Origin: Noviherbaspirillum_A sp047237965
GTDB lineage: Bacteria > Pseudomonadota > Gammaproteobacteria > Burkholderiales > Burkholderiaceae_D
Assembly (NCBI RefSeq): GCF_047237965.1
Contig: NZ_JBDFLX010000001.1
Coordinates: forward strand, 2,294,001-2,358,000
DNA length: 64,000 nucleotides
Direction of reading: 5' to 3'
In this document: positions 55,397-64,000 of the stretch, one piece after another
Layout of the letters: each line of letters begins with the position of its first letter
How positions within the stretch are numbered: position 1 is the stretch's first letter
Notes under the pieces: generated by a model
The model's database searches: none
What the model saw: only the letters and a program-made list of their open reading frames with translations
What the model was told of the DNA's origin: nothing
Translations under genes and position numbers: made by a program

Positions 55397-55876
55397 ATGT
55401 CCAAATATTTGCCGCAAAACACCACCTTGCAGACGCTCGAAGGACGCAAGGCGCGGATGATGGCAAAAGCCATGCGCGATATTTTTTCGGGCACCGAATG
55501 GTTGACCTCTGAACAGGCAGCTGCTAGGGGCATGGCTGTAGCCAGTACTCGCGTCATGCTAAAGGCGGGCTGCGCTCGAATAAATCGTTGGAAGGCCGAA
55601 AAGAAAATATTTGCAGTTCAGCGAGAGGGCACAGATTGGTACCCACGCTATCAATTCGATGATGACTTTACGCCCGTTCCAATAATTAAAGAGGTCGTTC
55701 ATAAGTTTAGCGCCTCCTCCCCGATTGAAATCGCTGCGTGGATGGAATCCCCAAACAACTATCTGGACGGAAAACGTCCGAGAGAAATGTTGCGCAGCCA
55801 AAAATCTGCAGTCCTCAACGCGCTAGTGATGCACTTTGATGACGCCGCTCCAACGGCAACTGATATTGGATCTTAG
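55397..55876 (+). CDS. MbcA/ParS/Xre antitoxin-like protein without a toxin
   Basis: This 159-residue protein has an N-terminal DNA-binding-like part (EWLTSEQAAARGMAVASTRV) and a C-terminal segment resembling the MbcA/ParS toxin-binding domain (SSPIEIAAWMESPNNYLDGK followed by RPREML). Antitoxins of this kind normally pair with RES or similar toxins, but no toxin gene is adjacent. It may be an orphan regulator or work with the unrecognised gene upstream. Confidence 0.6.
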   Translation: MSKYLPQNTTLQTLEGRKARMMAKAMRDIFSGTEWLTSEQAAARGMAVASTRVMLKAGCARINRWKAEKKIFAVQREGTDWYPRYQFDDDFTPVPIIKEVVHKFSASSPIEIAAWMESPNNYLDGKRPREMLRSQKSAVLNALVMHFDDAAPTATDIGS

Positions 55877-57419
55877 TTCGCTACCAATCCGCCGCGCCTG
55901 CATATGGTTCTACCCCTTAGATGGCTCCGGGCCATGATGCTGTCTATTTGTCTCTCGTCTTCACGCCAAACATCATTCGAGCATGAACTTGGTAAGTGTT
56001 TTGGATGAATGCACCTGCCAAGTTGTAAAACGGTACTAAGCAAGACATGTTGCTTAAGCTAACGGGTGTTCGCACATGGACGCCCCAGTTTGATCAAGCG
56101 CTCAATTTATGAAAAAACGATGGTAAAGATTGCGGTTGTACACTCGCACTTTAGCCGCTGTCCCTGATGAAATATACTGGTTAGGCCTCAACGGGATAAC
56201 GCAATTTCCATGCTCCGAACTCTGTTGACTGAGAGTCGATAATCTTAATGTAATCGACTAGACAGAGTTGGAACATCCCACAGATGAGATGCGACCCATT
56301 GCTGACTATCAGCCAAATCTTATATTCTTAACCAAAACTGGACAGCGACGTAGTGGCATAAGCATTATAACTAATTGCCGAAGAGAAAACCTGGCCAAAG
56401 AAGAAAAACACGCGATTAATATCACGTCATGGATGGCAAATTCTCTTAATAAGATACAGCATGCGAAACTGAGGAGAATTGAGGAAAAAACCAATAAAGA
56501 AAATGAGAGAGGATAAAAAATAGAGAATAAAAAATAAATTTATTTATTCGACCAAGTTACATTTTTAAATATTTAAGCTAATATACAAGCTAACTGTACT
56601 TGTTATTTAGAATTAGATTCGGCCTGAATCGCGGAATCTTCGCATTGCCTGGCCTTTCTTAGAGCTTTAGCTAAGACCGGCATATGACTTGCAGTTTTAT
56701 TTGCACTGTGTGGCATACATTTTTTCAGGACATAACACACTACTGTGCCAAATAGCAATTACAAGTTTGAATGTAACTGCGGCTTAGCTGAATATTTTCA
56801 GTGAAAAAACGACAGTAATAACTGGCCAAACGCTTTAGTTTTTCATTCTTCATCAAATTGGCCAGCGGCGAACCATGTGCCCCGAGCTTAAGGCGCAGGA
56901 ACCACTGGCGTGTAATGTGAGTTGCTAAGCTTAGTTGCACTGGACTGCAGAGGAGCTAGACATTGTGAAACGAAGCCGAGATGCGCTCATTAGGACTGCG
57001 CCGGCCAAGACGGGTAGCGCTCGATGCTGCTCAGGTACAACGGTCCCGGGACGACGGCCCAACCCAGGAACGCACTTCATTAGGCATGCTGCCAATGCGT
57101 TTATACTTGTCCGCCCGGTCGATGATACGGCACGATTTTGCCTCAGCCGGCCCACTGTGCAGGCAATGGACAACGCGCCGTTGCCCCCATGCGAACCGCC
57201 GAGGGTAGCTCGTAGTTGCAAGGCTCGATACTCTCAAATCCGGTCATTCGCGGGCCTAATGTCTCAGAATGGCATCAGGGTTTACCTTAATATCAAGAGT
57301 CAGATAGAACGGCGCGAAAGACGCCCGCATTTTTGCACAAGCACGCGGAATCCCGGGTACTGGGTGCATCCGCAGCTGGAGCGGCAGGATCAGTCTGTCG
57401 TCGCTTGCAGGTGGACAGC
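55877..57419. other. Long non-coding region upstream of the Tn7-like module
   Basis: About 1.5 kb has no convincing gene; the ORFs at 56268-56516 and 56935-57423 lack recognisable domains. GC is low from 56300 to 56950 and then rises. TTTGCACT-like sequences occur at 56703, 56934 and 57331, in the same orientation as the array after pilC, and could belong to the transposon end next to tnsA. A nested inverted repeat is listed separately. Confidence 0.4.
56218..56269. repeat. Nested inverted repeat of 52 bp
   Basis: Outer arms AACTCTGT (56218-56225) and ACAGAGTT (56262-56269) enclose inner arms GTCGAT (56235-56240) and ATCGAC (56253-56258) around an AT-rich centre. The nested symmetry suggests a protein-binding or recombination site. 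Confidence 0.55.
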
Positions 57420-58250
57420 TTGAAGTACGGCAACCGTCCGCGCTCCGCGTCCTCGAGCGGACCTCATGACGATTCCAACCACCGCCCGACAGGCCCTAAC
57501 TCACGTGTGCCTTCCCTTTCCAACTCAAGCCGAAACGCCGGCAACGTGGACGCGACGGTCTCTGTTCACCTGAAGGATGGAAGGATTATCAAGGGCGAGG
57601 CGCCGACCTTCCTGGACCACCTCACCCGAGACGACCTGCGGCCGGTGCGCGAGCCTGGCGTGCACAAGAATCAGAAGCACATACCCGCCTATTTCTGGAT
57701 GTCCCAGCTTCGCGAACTGGTGTGGTACGAAAGCCGGCTCGAAATGATGTGCCTGAAGCAGCTCGACTTCGGGATTCCGCTCATCGGCGTGCTGCCGCAG
57801 CCTTTCATCCTCCACTACACGTCCGATGGCAAGCGCTACTGGCACACGCCGGATTTCTTGGTCTGGTGCACTGACGGAAGCCGCTTGCTCGTCAACGTCA
57901 AGCCCACTCGCCACTTGGCTGCGCCGCATAACCAGCGGGCCTTTCGCGCGTGCTTGGACTTGGCCCAATACCTCAACTGGAGCTACTCGACACAAAGCGA
58001 GCCGCCCCCTACGCTGCGCGCGAATATCAATTGGCTGGCGGGTTACAGACGTCATCCCCCGGGGTTCGAGTTGTACGCCACGACGCTCGTGGAACGAGCG
58101 TCCTATAGCCCGACGATCGCGCAGCTTCTCACGGAAGCTGGACCGGCTCCCTTTGTCCTGCCGGTCTTCTTCTATCTGCTGTGGAAAAGACAAATCGAAT
58201 TCGACCACGACGTCCTACTGACGTCGGCATCGAAGGTGTGGTTAACGTAG
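57420..58250 (+). CDS. tnsA: TnsA-like heteromeric transposase endonuclease
   Basis: This subunit cuts the 5' ends of the transposon, giving cut-and-paste movement. From TTG 57420 it has 276 residues, close to Tn7 TnsA (273). The restriction-endonuclease-like centre is visible: Glu104/Glu108 in WYESRLEMMCLKQLDF, Asp145 in HTPDFLVWC and Lys161 in LLVNVKPTR. The TTG has AGGTGGA 4 bases upstream; an earlier TTG at 57333 is possible. The C-terminal domain expected to contact TnsC is present. tnsB starts 20 bp after its stop. Confidence 0.85.
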   Translation: MKYGNRPRSASSSGPHDDSNHRPTGPNSRVPSLSNSSRNAGNVDATVSVHLKDGRIIKGEAPTFLDHLTRDDLRPVREPGVHKNQKHIPAYFWMSQLRELVWYESRLEMMCLKQLDFGIPLIGVLPQPFILHYTSDGKRYWHTPDFLVWCTDGSRLLVNVKPTRHLAAPHNQRAFRACLDLAQYLNWSYSTQSEPPPTLRANINWLAGYRRHPPGFELYATTLVERASYSPTIAQLLTEAGPAPFVLPVFFYLLWKRQIEFDHDVLLTSASKVWLT

Positions 58251-58270
58251 GCGCCTTGAAAGGGTTCTCC

Positions 58271-60409
58271 GTGCGCAAGTCTCAATTGTGCGTCCAAGTC
58301 GGAAGCAAGATCCGGTACGACGGCGAGGTGCACGTCGTCACTGGTTTTGCCGGTGCCGTCATGGAAATGCGAGATCCGCGCGGCCGGCTGAATCGGCGAG
58401 CCACGGTTGAAGTCCTTACTTCCGAGTCGTTTGGACTTCTCGAAAGAATCGAGGGCCGCGACACCAACGGCCCGACTTTTATTGACAACGTTCCCGCTGC
58501 GACGCTCAACGCCGCCCAAGTCCTTGCTGCGCACGTCATGGAAGCCATCACAGGCTACAAGTCGGGCACGCGGGCTGATGCAAAAATCGACGAACCCCTT
58601 CCCGGATTTGACCCGGAAACGACCACGTTGACTGAGAGAATCCGGGCCAAAGCCGCTGAACTCAACATGGCGTTCAGAACGCTGTGGGCGAAGAAGTCCC
58701 GCTATGAGCAATACGGTCTATATGGCCTAATCGATCGACGCGTCACTCGCTTAGCGACCTCCATGGTGGACGAGCGCGTCAAAGAAGCGATTCGCACAGT
58801 CATCGACTCGCTGGAGAACGCCTCCAACCCGACGAAGATGAAGATCAGGCGCCTCGTCGAAAAGGAGCTGAAAACCGCTTATCCGAACGAGATCATCCAA
58901 CTTCCATCTAACACGTCTTTCAACCGCCTGCTCGATTCGATGCCCAAAGGCAGTGAGCTATTCGGACCTGCCAAGCGGCGCCGCAGCATCGCCAACCGCC
59001 CGGATACCCCGTACAGTCACTTTGCGGCGACGCGACCCGGCGAAATGTTGGCCATTGACTCGACGCCATTCGACGCCTTCGCGATGGATCCCTACTCGTA
59101 CGAGTGGGTTCAAATCCAGTTGACCATCGCGCTCGATATCTTTACGCGCTCGGTGGTAGCTTGGCGATTCACGCCCGTGAGCACCAAAGGCGTGGATGCC
59201 GCGTTACTGCTCTACGACACCGTTAGGCCCAAAGCCATGCAACAGGACTGGCCCGATAGCATCGCATGGTCCTACTGTGGCGTGCCAGAAAGCATTGTTG
59301 TCGAGGTTGGCGGAGACGGCAAGGAGGAATCCAGTCCACGGCTCGCTGCCGTACCCTTCCTGCATCCCGAATCGGTTATTGTTGACCGAGGACGGGTATT
59401 TCTTTCTGAGGCATTCTCGCGGGCATGCAACGACTTGGGCATCAACTTGTTTGTTGCGCGGCCTTACACACCCACCGACAAGGCCCACGTCGAACGCGTT
59501 TTCAGAACCATCAGAGAACGATTCGTCGAAAACCTGGCTGGCTACAAAGGACCGGACGTTTACTCCCGTGGTCTAGATGTGGAAAAAGAAGCGTACTGGT
59601 TCATCGATGAGATCGAGTCGGAATTTGCACTGTGGGTGGCAACATTTTGGCAGCCCCGACACCACGACGGTTTGTCGCTGCCCCATGTTCCCGATCTGAA
59701 TATCAGCCCCAACAACATGTACGAGGAAGGCATTGCACGGGCGGGTTTCGTTTATGTCATCCCGGATCAACGGCTTTTCTATGATTTGCTTCCGACCAAA
59801 TGGGTATCAATTCAACACTATGGCGTCGAGTTGAGAAGACTTCGCTACGACGGCGACATTCTGAACGACTTTCGAGGTGAAAAGTCACCTTACCTCGGGG
59901 AACATGCTGGCAAGTGGCCGATCCGGTATGACCCTCGCGATCGGTCCACCGCCTTCTTTTACGATCCTCTGCTTGACAAGTGGCACGAGCTCAAATGGAC
60001 GGGGCACTCTGGTCTATTGCGCCCTTTCAACGAAAAGACCATCAGCTACGCCAAGGCCCATATCTTAAAAAACGGCGGCAATCCGAGCAATCACGCCGAA
60101 TTGGAAAAGGCCCTGAACGAACTGTTGAACCGCATTGAAGATCGACAGATGGAGGGCGGCAGGGAGCGGCGAATCGCTGCCGTCAACAACATGAATGCCG
60201 CCGCTGCGGCGCGGGACCGTCCGCGTGGAAACGAGGCGTATGAACCTGATGCTGAGTCCTCCCTCGTGGGAATAGACGCGCCGGTGGCTACCCAGCGTTC
60301 CACCAAGCCGGCCAAGGCGGGCGTTTTCCAAGTCGATGAAGACGCGCTCGAAGCGTTCCCCACTGTCGATGAAGTCGACGAAGACGCAGACGACGATCTC
60401 GACATCTGA
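58271..60409 (+). CDS. tnsB: TnsB-like DDE transposase (Mu/Tn7 integrase family)
   Basis: This is the DDE subunit that joins transposon 3' ends to target DNA. With GTG 58271 (GAAAGGG 6 bases upstream) it has 712 residues; the frame is open back to 58181. The integrase core has Asp263 (LAIDSTPFDAFA), Asp372 (VIVDRGRVFLSE) and Glu408 (DKAHVERVFRTI), with exactly 35 residues between the last two. N-terminal helix-turn-helix segments should bind end repeats, and an acidic C-terminus (DEVDEDADDDLDI) may contact TnsC. The active site is complete. Confidence 0.92.
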   Translation: MRKSQLCVQVGSKIRYDGEVHVVTGFAGAVMEMRDPRGRLNRRATVEVLTSESFGLLERIEGRDTNGPTFIDNVPAATLNAAQVLAAHVMEAITGYKSGTRADAKIDEPLPGFDPETTTLTERIRAKAAELNMAFRTLWAKKSRYEQYGLYGLIDRRVTRLATSMVDERVKEAIRTVIDSLENASNPTKMKIRRLVEKELKTAYPNEIIQLPSNTSFNRLLDSMPKGSELFGPAKRRRSIANRPDTPYSHFAATRPGEMLAIDSTPFDAFAMDPYSYEWVQIQLTIALDIFTRSVVAWRFTPVSTKGVDAALLLYDTVRPKAMQQDWPDSIAWSYCGVPESIVVEVGGDGKEESSPRLAAVPFLHPESVIVDRGRVFLSEAFSRACNDLGINLFVARPYTPTDKAHVERVFRTIRERFVENLAGYKGPDVYSRGLDVEKEAYWFIDEIESEFALWVATFWQPRHHDGLSLPHVPDLNISPNNMYEEGIARAGFVYVIPDQRLFYDLLPTKWVSIQHYGVELRRLRYDGDILNDFRGEKSPYLGEHAGKWPIRYDPRDRSTAFFYDPLLDKWHELKWTGHSGLLRPFNEKTISYAKAHILKNGGNPSNHAELEKALNELLNRIEDRQMEGGRERRIAAVNNMNAAAAARDRPRGNEAYEPDAESSLVGIDAPVATQRSTKPAKAGVFQVDEDALEAFPTVDEVDEDADDDLDI

Positions 60410-60481
60410 CGCGGGGGCATGTGCGACGGTTGATCCCGTCGGAACTCTTAAAAACACGTTGTTGGAAGGAGGCACCATTTT

Positions 60482-61717
60482 ATGAGCAACCAGCCTGACA
60501 GGGTGTCGAATGATCCATTCGGCTCGATCGATCTGAGCGAAATATCGCCGCTTCCGCCACCACCTCTCGTTCGATTCGAAGGATGGCGAACGTTTGTAGA
60601 GGCGACGCCCCCTGTGCGACCACTGATGCCATCATTGGCCGTCTTCCACGCCATGACAAAGAAAGAAAAAGGGAAATTCGCGACGGACCGCAAGCGGTAT
60701 CACGGCAAGTTCGGTCCCATCGAGACGCCTGCACTGTCCCGCATTCATGAGGAAGCGCTCCGTTTGGCTGCTCTGAATTACGTGTCGGCGCCGGGCGCGA
60801 GGCCAGGAATCGTTCTCGATGGCGAAGGGACGCTGGGCAAGTCAACCATTTCTGTTGAATTGGGCAAGAAATACGAAAAGTCCCTTCGTAAGAAACTGAT
60901 GCGACCAATCGATGCAAAACTTGGTAGCGATTTCATTCCTGTCGTGTACGTCACTCTTCCCGGCGAACTTACCATCCGAGCTTTCAACAGGTTGATCGCG
61001 CAGTTCTTGGGGATTCCCGGTGCCGCCAACGGCGATGTCGAGTGGTTGAACGAGCGCATCATTAAAACGGCGGATGAATGTGGTGTCTCCCTCGTGATCA
61101 TCGACGACATCCATTTTCTCAAGATGAAAAATCGCAGCGCGGAATCCGTCAATAATCACTTCAAGTATTTGGCCAGCTCCATCAGCGCAACTTTCATCTA
61201 CGCCGGAATTCATGTCGAAGACACGGGATTGTTTTCAGAAAGTTCCTCCAAAGATCGGGAAAAATTTTCGCAGACGAGGCACCGTTTCAAGAAATACACC
61301 ATTTCTCCCTTTCAGAAAGGCAGTGAAGACTTCTTGAACCTGTTGCTGGCATTCGAGAAAAACCTCTTGCTGCTCTTGCAGCCCGAAAAAAGCATCTTGA
61401 CGCTGGCCGATTACATCCATGACCGAACAGATGGGTACATTGGGGCCATTAGCAATTTGATGCGAGAAGGGGCGAATTCGGCCATTCAGGCAGGAGACGA
61501 GCGTCTTAGCGAGAAGGTCCTAAACCGTATTCGTCTCGACCACGCCGCCGAACAGCACCGCAGGATTGTTCGGCCGGCGCGCCCCGCGTCCGGAACTTCT
61601 CAAGCTGTGAAAACGGGTAGAGCCACCTCAAAAAACGGGGACCCGTTAGGACCCGGCACTCTCATTGCAGATCCTGCCAGTGCAACATCGGATACTGCAG
61701 CGACTCAAGGACAATAA
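60482..61717 (+). CDS. tnsC: TnsC/TniB-like AAA+ ATPase
   Basis: This is the ATP-dependent regulator linking target selection to the transposase. Its 411 residues have Walker A GEGTLGKST (114-122), Walker B SLVIIDDIHFLK (about 203-214) and a following sensor region (FIYAGIHVED). ATG 60482 has AAGGAGG about 10 bases upstream. It is 72 bp after tnsB and 6 bp before tniQ. The core resembles the short TniB type with an N-terminal extension. Confidence 0.9.
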   Translation: MSNQPDRVSNDPFGSIDLSEISPLPPPPLVRFEGWRTFVEATPPVRPLMPSLAVFHAMTKKEKGKFATDRKRYHGKFGPIETPALSRIHEEALRLAALNYVSAPGARPGIVLDGEGTLGKSTISVELGKKYEKSLRKKLMRPIDAKLGSDFIPVVYVTLPGELTIRAFNRLIAQFLGIPGAANGDVEWLNERIIKTADECGVSLVIIDDIHFLKMKNRSAESVNNHFKYLASSISATFIYAGIHVEDTGLFSESSSKDREKFSQTRHRFKKYTISPFQKGSEDFLNLLLAFEKNLLLLLQPEKSILTLADYIHDRTDGYIGAISNLMREGANSAIQAGDERLSEKVLNRIRLDHAAEQHRRIVRPARPASGTSQAVKTGRATSKNGDPLGPGTLIADPASATSDTAATQGQ

Positions 61718-61723
61718 ACGATC

Positions 61724-63559
61724 ATGTCGCAGCAACCCACCTATGTCCCGTTGCGGGGCGCACCGCGTTCACTCGTCACCTTCCTCGAACCACATTCCGG
61801 GGAGTCGTTTTCGAGCTATGTAGAGCGGTTGGCAGCCAAGCATGATGTCGCGCTTGCGGTCATTCTCAGTTGCCTGGGGTTAGTGAGCCCCAGCAGCAAA
61901 CGTCCCCCGGCCGGTTATGGGGTAGTGCTCGACGAAAAACACCTGCAGTTGTTCTGCACGGTCTCGCGGCTCCCGGCGGACACGGTTCGGACCCTGCTGC
62001 TGTCGGCGTACGACGGCATCGCGCTCGACTTGGCGGGCGCCACGTCCGCTGAACCCGACAGGCTTCGGAAGGCCGCGGTCGCGCAGTGGGCCTACTTCTC
62101 AGGCTCTCACTACTGCCCCAGCTGCCTAAAAGAGTCACAAGGTGCTTGGCAGTTGTCGTGGAAGCTCCCTTGGTCGTACTGTTGTCCGCAACACCAGTGT
62201 CTTCTGAATAAGTTTTGCCCCTACTGCAATCAACGGGCCGCTCGCGGTCGACGCGACGGGTGGTCGTCTCCAGTATTCCACGCACGCGTTCCGCTTCCAG
62301 GTTACTGCGGCAATCCTCTGCCCCATGGTCAGGCCGCACGTGGAAAAGACGGTGCGCCTTGTGGGGGCTTTTTGGGTGACGCGCCGGCGACCAGTGTGGC
62401 GAACTTCCCTGGGCTGTTAGCGGTGCAGGAACGCATCTACCAAATGCTTCGGCCCGACGACACGCCAAGCCGGAAAGTCGCCGCAGCCTCGTTCTTTAAA
62501 GAGATGAGGTCTCTCTCTGCGCTCCTCCTATACAGCGCCGACGTGGACGACTTTGGATCGCTGCCCGAGCCAAGTTGGATTGCTCTGCAACGTCACGTCG
62601 ATGCACGAAAGCAGGCTCAAGCCGAGCGCAAGTCCATGGCGGATGGGCGCACCGGACCACGTCCCCGTTCCTACATAGGAACACCAGAAGATCCGGCCCT
62701 CATGTCGGCTATTGTTCCACTTGCGTTGACGATTGCCGATTCGCTAGACGACGAGCTTCATTGTCGTCTTCAGCCGCTGGCGGACCGACTGCAGGAAAGA
62801 AGCCCTGGGTACCGGTGGGCTGCGCTCGAGTATTTTCAATTCAGTGATCGCTTGCGCATCGCGTTCACACAGTGCTTTGAGGCGCGAAGCACTTTTAACC
62901 GAAGGGCCGGGCAGCGTTCTTTAAAGGCGGCCTCGGCTTCGCAGCCCTACGCCTTTCGATCGTGCAACGTCCCACAACTTATTCCTTTTGATCTTTTTGA
63001 GCAGTCGTTCGCTCCGCTGTTTCCTAGCCTCTTGGAAAATCACGCCCGTTCCTTCTGCTCAATGGCATTGGTCAAACTTCTCGGACACACTTGGGCGGAG
63101 GCCGCGAGAGAGCTCGACCTGCCCCAATCCATGCATCGGTTCTCGAACCGCGCGGTGATACTGCTGAATCAGCAAGGCTTTTACGACCAGTTCGCAACGG
63201 AGCTACACCGGTGGGCCGTCCAACTTTCTGAGCAATCCAAAAAAATTGACTATGCCGCTGCGCGCCGCGTCTTCGAAAATTTCCAAGATATTCCTATGAA
63301 CGATTGGAAAAGCGTATGTAGGGCCGCAGAACTGCGCGTCGGCAATCGAGGCGGCAGAAGCCGGTACGCCGCAGCATGGCTTTGGGCCGAAATTACCGGC
63401 GGTGACTGGCGGCTTGCTCCTGCACTGCAGTCGAAAGCGTATGGAGAACAGCAACGAGACGTATACCGGGCGATGGAAAAAACGGTGCTTCCACTTTTAG
63501 CGCCACATTTGCGGCAATTGGGAAAGCGTCTCCTCCTGGAGAGCGGGCTGGAATGCTAA
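61724..63559 (+). CDS. tniQ: TniQ/TnsD-like target-selection protein
   Basis: This 611-residue protein has an N-terminal TniQ domain with zinc-finger cysteines (HYCPSCL at 129-135, CCPQHQC at 153-159, FCPYC at 164-168). A long C-terminal half is predicted to bind DNA, as in TnsD, which recognises a fixed chromosomal site. The length is between short TniQ proteins and Tn7 TnsD (508) or longer relatives. It is the last of the four genes. Its target site is unknown; the 3' end of pilC is one speculative candidate. Confidence 0.9.
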   Translation: MSQQPTYVPLRGAPRSLVTFLEPHSGESFSSYVERLAAKHDVALAVILSCLGLVSPSSKRPPAGYGVVLDEKHLQLFCTVSRLPADTVRTLLLSAYDGIALDLAGATSAEPDRLRKAAVAQWAYFSGSHYCPSCLKESQGAWQLSWKLPWSYCCPQHQCLLNKFCPYCNQRAARGRRDGWSSPVFHARVPLPGYCGNPLPHGQAARGKDGAPCGGFLGDAPATSVANFPGLLAVQERIYQMLRPDDTPSRKVAAASFFKEMRSLSALLLYSADVDDFGSLPEPSWIALQRHVDARKQAQAERKSMADGRTGPRPRSYIGTPEDPALMSAIVPLALTIADSLDDELHCRLQPLADRLQERSPGYRWAALEYFQFSDRLRIAFTQCFEARSTFNRRAGQRSLKAASASQPYAFRSCNVPQLIPFDLFEQSFAPLFPSLLENHARSFCSMALVKLLGHTWAEAARELDLPQSMHRFSNRAVILLNQQGFYDQFATELHRWAVQLSEQSKKIDYAAARRVFENFQDIPMNDWKSVCRAAELRVGNRGGRSRYAAAWLWAEITGGDWRLAPALQSKAYGEQQRDVYRAMEKTVLPLLAPHLRQLGKRLLLESGLEC

Positions 63560-63768
63560 ACAGGGGCAAGACCATTCGCTTAACGGTAGTGAACGGTAAT
63601 AACGTCCGCAGTCTTGGGCGCATTCCTTGATCAGCTTCTTAAAAAAATAATCAGAAAAACTGACCTACACTTATTAGTCCGTGCTGAAAAATTGGTTTGA
63701 CCGAGGCGCCATGCAGGCGGGGGCGCGAAATCGCGCGTGCGGAATTTGCAAGGTTCGGCCGGTGTCAT

Positions 63769-64000
63769 ATGCGTTTTCCTGCAAATTTTGATGAGGCCAG
63801 AATGGACCCGCGTCATCATTCCGGAGAGCCAGCATCGTCACTGCGGCAAGATTTCCCCTTGCTGGAACATCTCAACCTGCACCATCCGCTTATCGTGCTG
63901 GCCAGGCTGATCGACTGTAACGCCATCGATCAGGTTGCCTATGAAGCCATGGGATCCAGGCATCGTCGCCCGCCCTTACGGCCGAGGCTGGTCGCAGGTC
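63769..64000 (+). CDS. IS5-family transposase, N-terminal part (runs off window)
   Basis: The frame from ATG 63769 encodes FPLLEHLNLHHPLIVLARLI, the conserved N-terminus of a large IS5-type (DUF772 domain) transposase, followed by EAMGSRHRRPPLRPRLVAG. The usual Trp after LID is Cys here. At least 77 residues are visible. The 63560-63768 gap has no gene and should contain the IS left end. Confidence 0.85.
   Translation, partial: MRFPANFDEARMDPRHHSGEPASSLRQDFPLLEHLNLHHPLIVLARLIDCNAIDQVAYEAMGSRHRRPPLRPRLVAG

Larger units (their letters stand above)
57420..63559 (+). mobile_element. Tn7-like transposition module tnsA-tnsB-tnsC-tniQ
   Basis: Four genes in one direction with short gaps encode the endonuclease, DDE transposase, AAA+ regulator and target-selector of a Tn7-type transposon. 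In Tn7 the tnsA side faces the right end, so one end should lie upstream of 57420 and the cargo may lie to the right beyond the window. The ends could not be fixed. Confidence 0.88.

Noticed and set aside
56268..56516. An 82-codon Lys/Glu-rich frame
   Set aside because: It begins with TTG without an RBS in AT-rich DNA and resembles no family; it is likely to be chance.
56935..57423. A 162-codon plus-strand frame before tnsA
   Set aside because: The translation has no recognisable domain and overlaps the probable tnsA start; an opposite-strand frame of similar length is equally unconvincing.

Overview
The window looks like a chromosomal segment of a betaproteobacterium, Burkholderiales, probably Oxalobacteraceae (Herminiimonas/Noviherbaspirillum/Massilia type). 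The reasons are the gene order pilS - small PP0621-like protein - CcsA-like protein - ffh, the high GC, the proB-obg-rpmA-rplU-ispB block, and the corC-like - pilB - pilC arrangement. This is an inference from gene content and order; no database was searched.

Region 1 (1-22.7 kb) is ordinary core genome. It holds pilS (cut by the window edge), a CcsA/HemX-like membrane protein, ffh, a SWIB-domain protein with a histone-like tail, a lytic transglycosylase, proS, rppH, a CNP1-like protein, proB, obg, rpmA, rplU, ispB, tRNA-Pro(CGG), a small LPS-core cluster (two GT9 glycosyltransferases around an O-antigen ligase), a MarR-like regulator divergent from a membrane protein with a palindrome between them, a CorC-type CBS membrane protein, and pilB-pilC.

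Region 2 (22.7 kb to the window end) is accessory. The pilD-coaE genes that normally follow pilC are absent. About 10 bases after the pilC stop an unusual array of TTTGCACT-type repeats begins, followed by an IS903-like element. Then comes the most striking gene set (24.3-38.6 kb): a PEP-CTERM protein, a multicopper oxidase, a SCO1/SenC copper chaperone, a 2195-residue secreted animal-type heme peroxidase with RTX-like repeats (MopA type), its HlyD/PrtD type I exporter and a NarL/LuxR regulator. MopA-type peroxidases and multicopper oxidases are the two enzyme classes linked to bacterial Mn(II) oxidation, so this is a candidate Mn-oxidation locus.

From 39 to 52 kb the island is a mosaic of IS remnants (IS21, IS427-type IS5, IS110), a YcgR-like PilZ protein, MsrA, DUF1330 and OsmC proteins, a large hybrid histidine kinase divergent from a PAS-GGDEF diguanylate cyclase, and a tyrosine recombinase flanked by strong palindromes. 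At 52.3-53.7 kb a TerC-family membrane protein (a family with Mn exporters) and a universal stress protein sit behind a clear yybP-ykoY (Mn2+) riboswitch with its own terminator. Mn sensing and export therefore lie on the same island as the putative Mn oxidation genes.

From 54 to 56.5 kb the DNA is AT-rich and holds an XRE regulator, an unrecognised protein and an orphan MbcA/ParS-like antitoxin-type protein. From 57.4 to 63.6 kb is a Tn7-like transposition module, tnsA-tnsB-tnsC-tniQ, with intact catalytic motifs. The window ends inside another IS5-type transposase.
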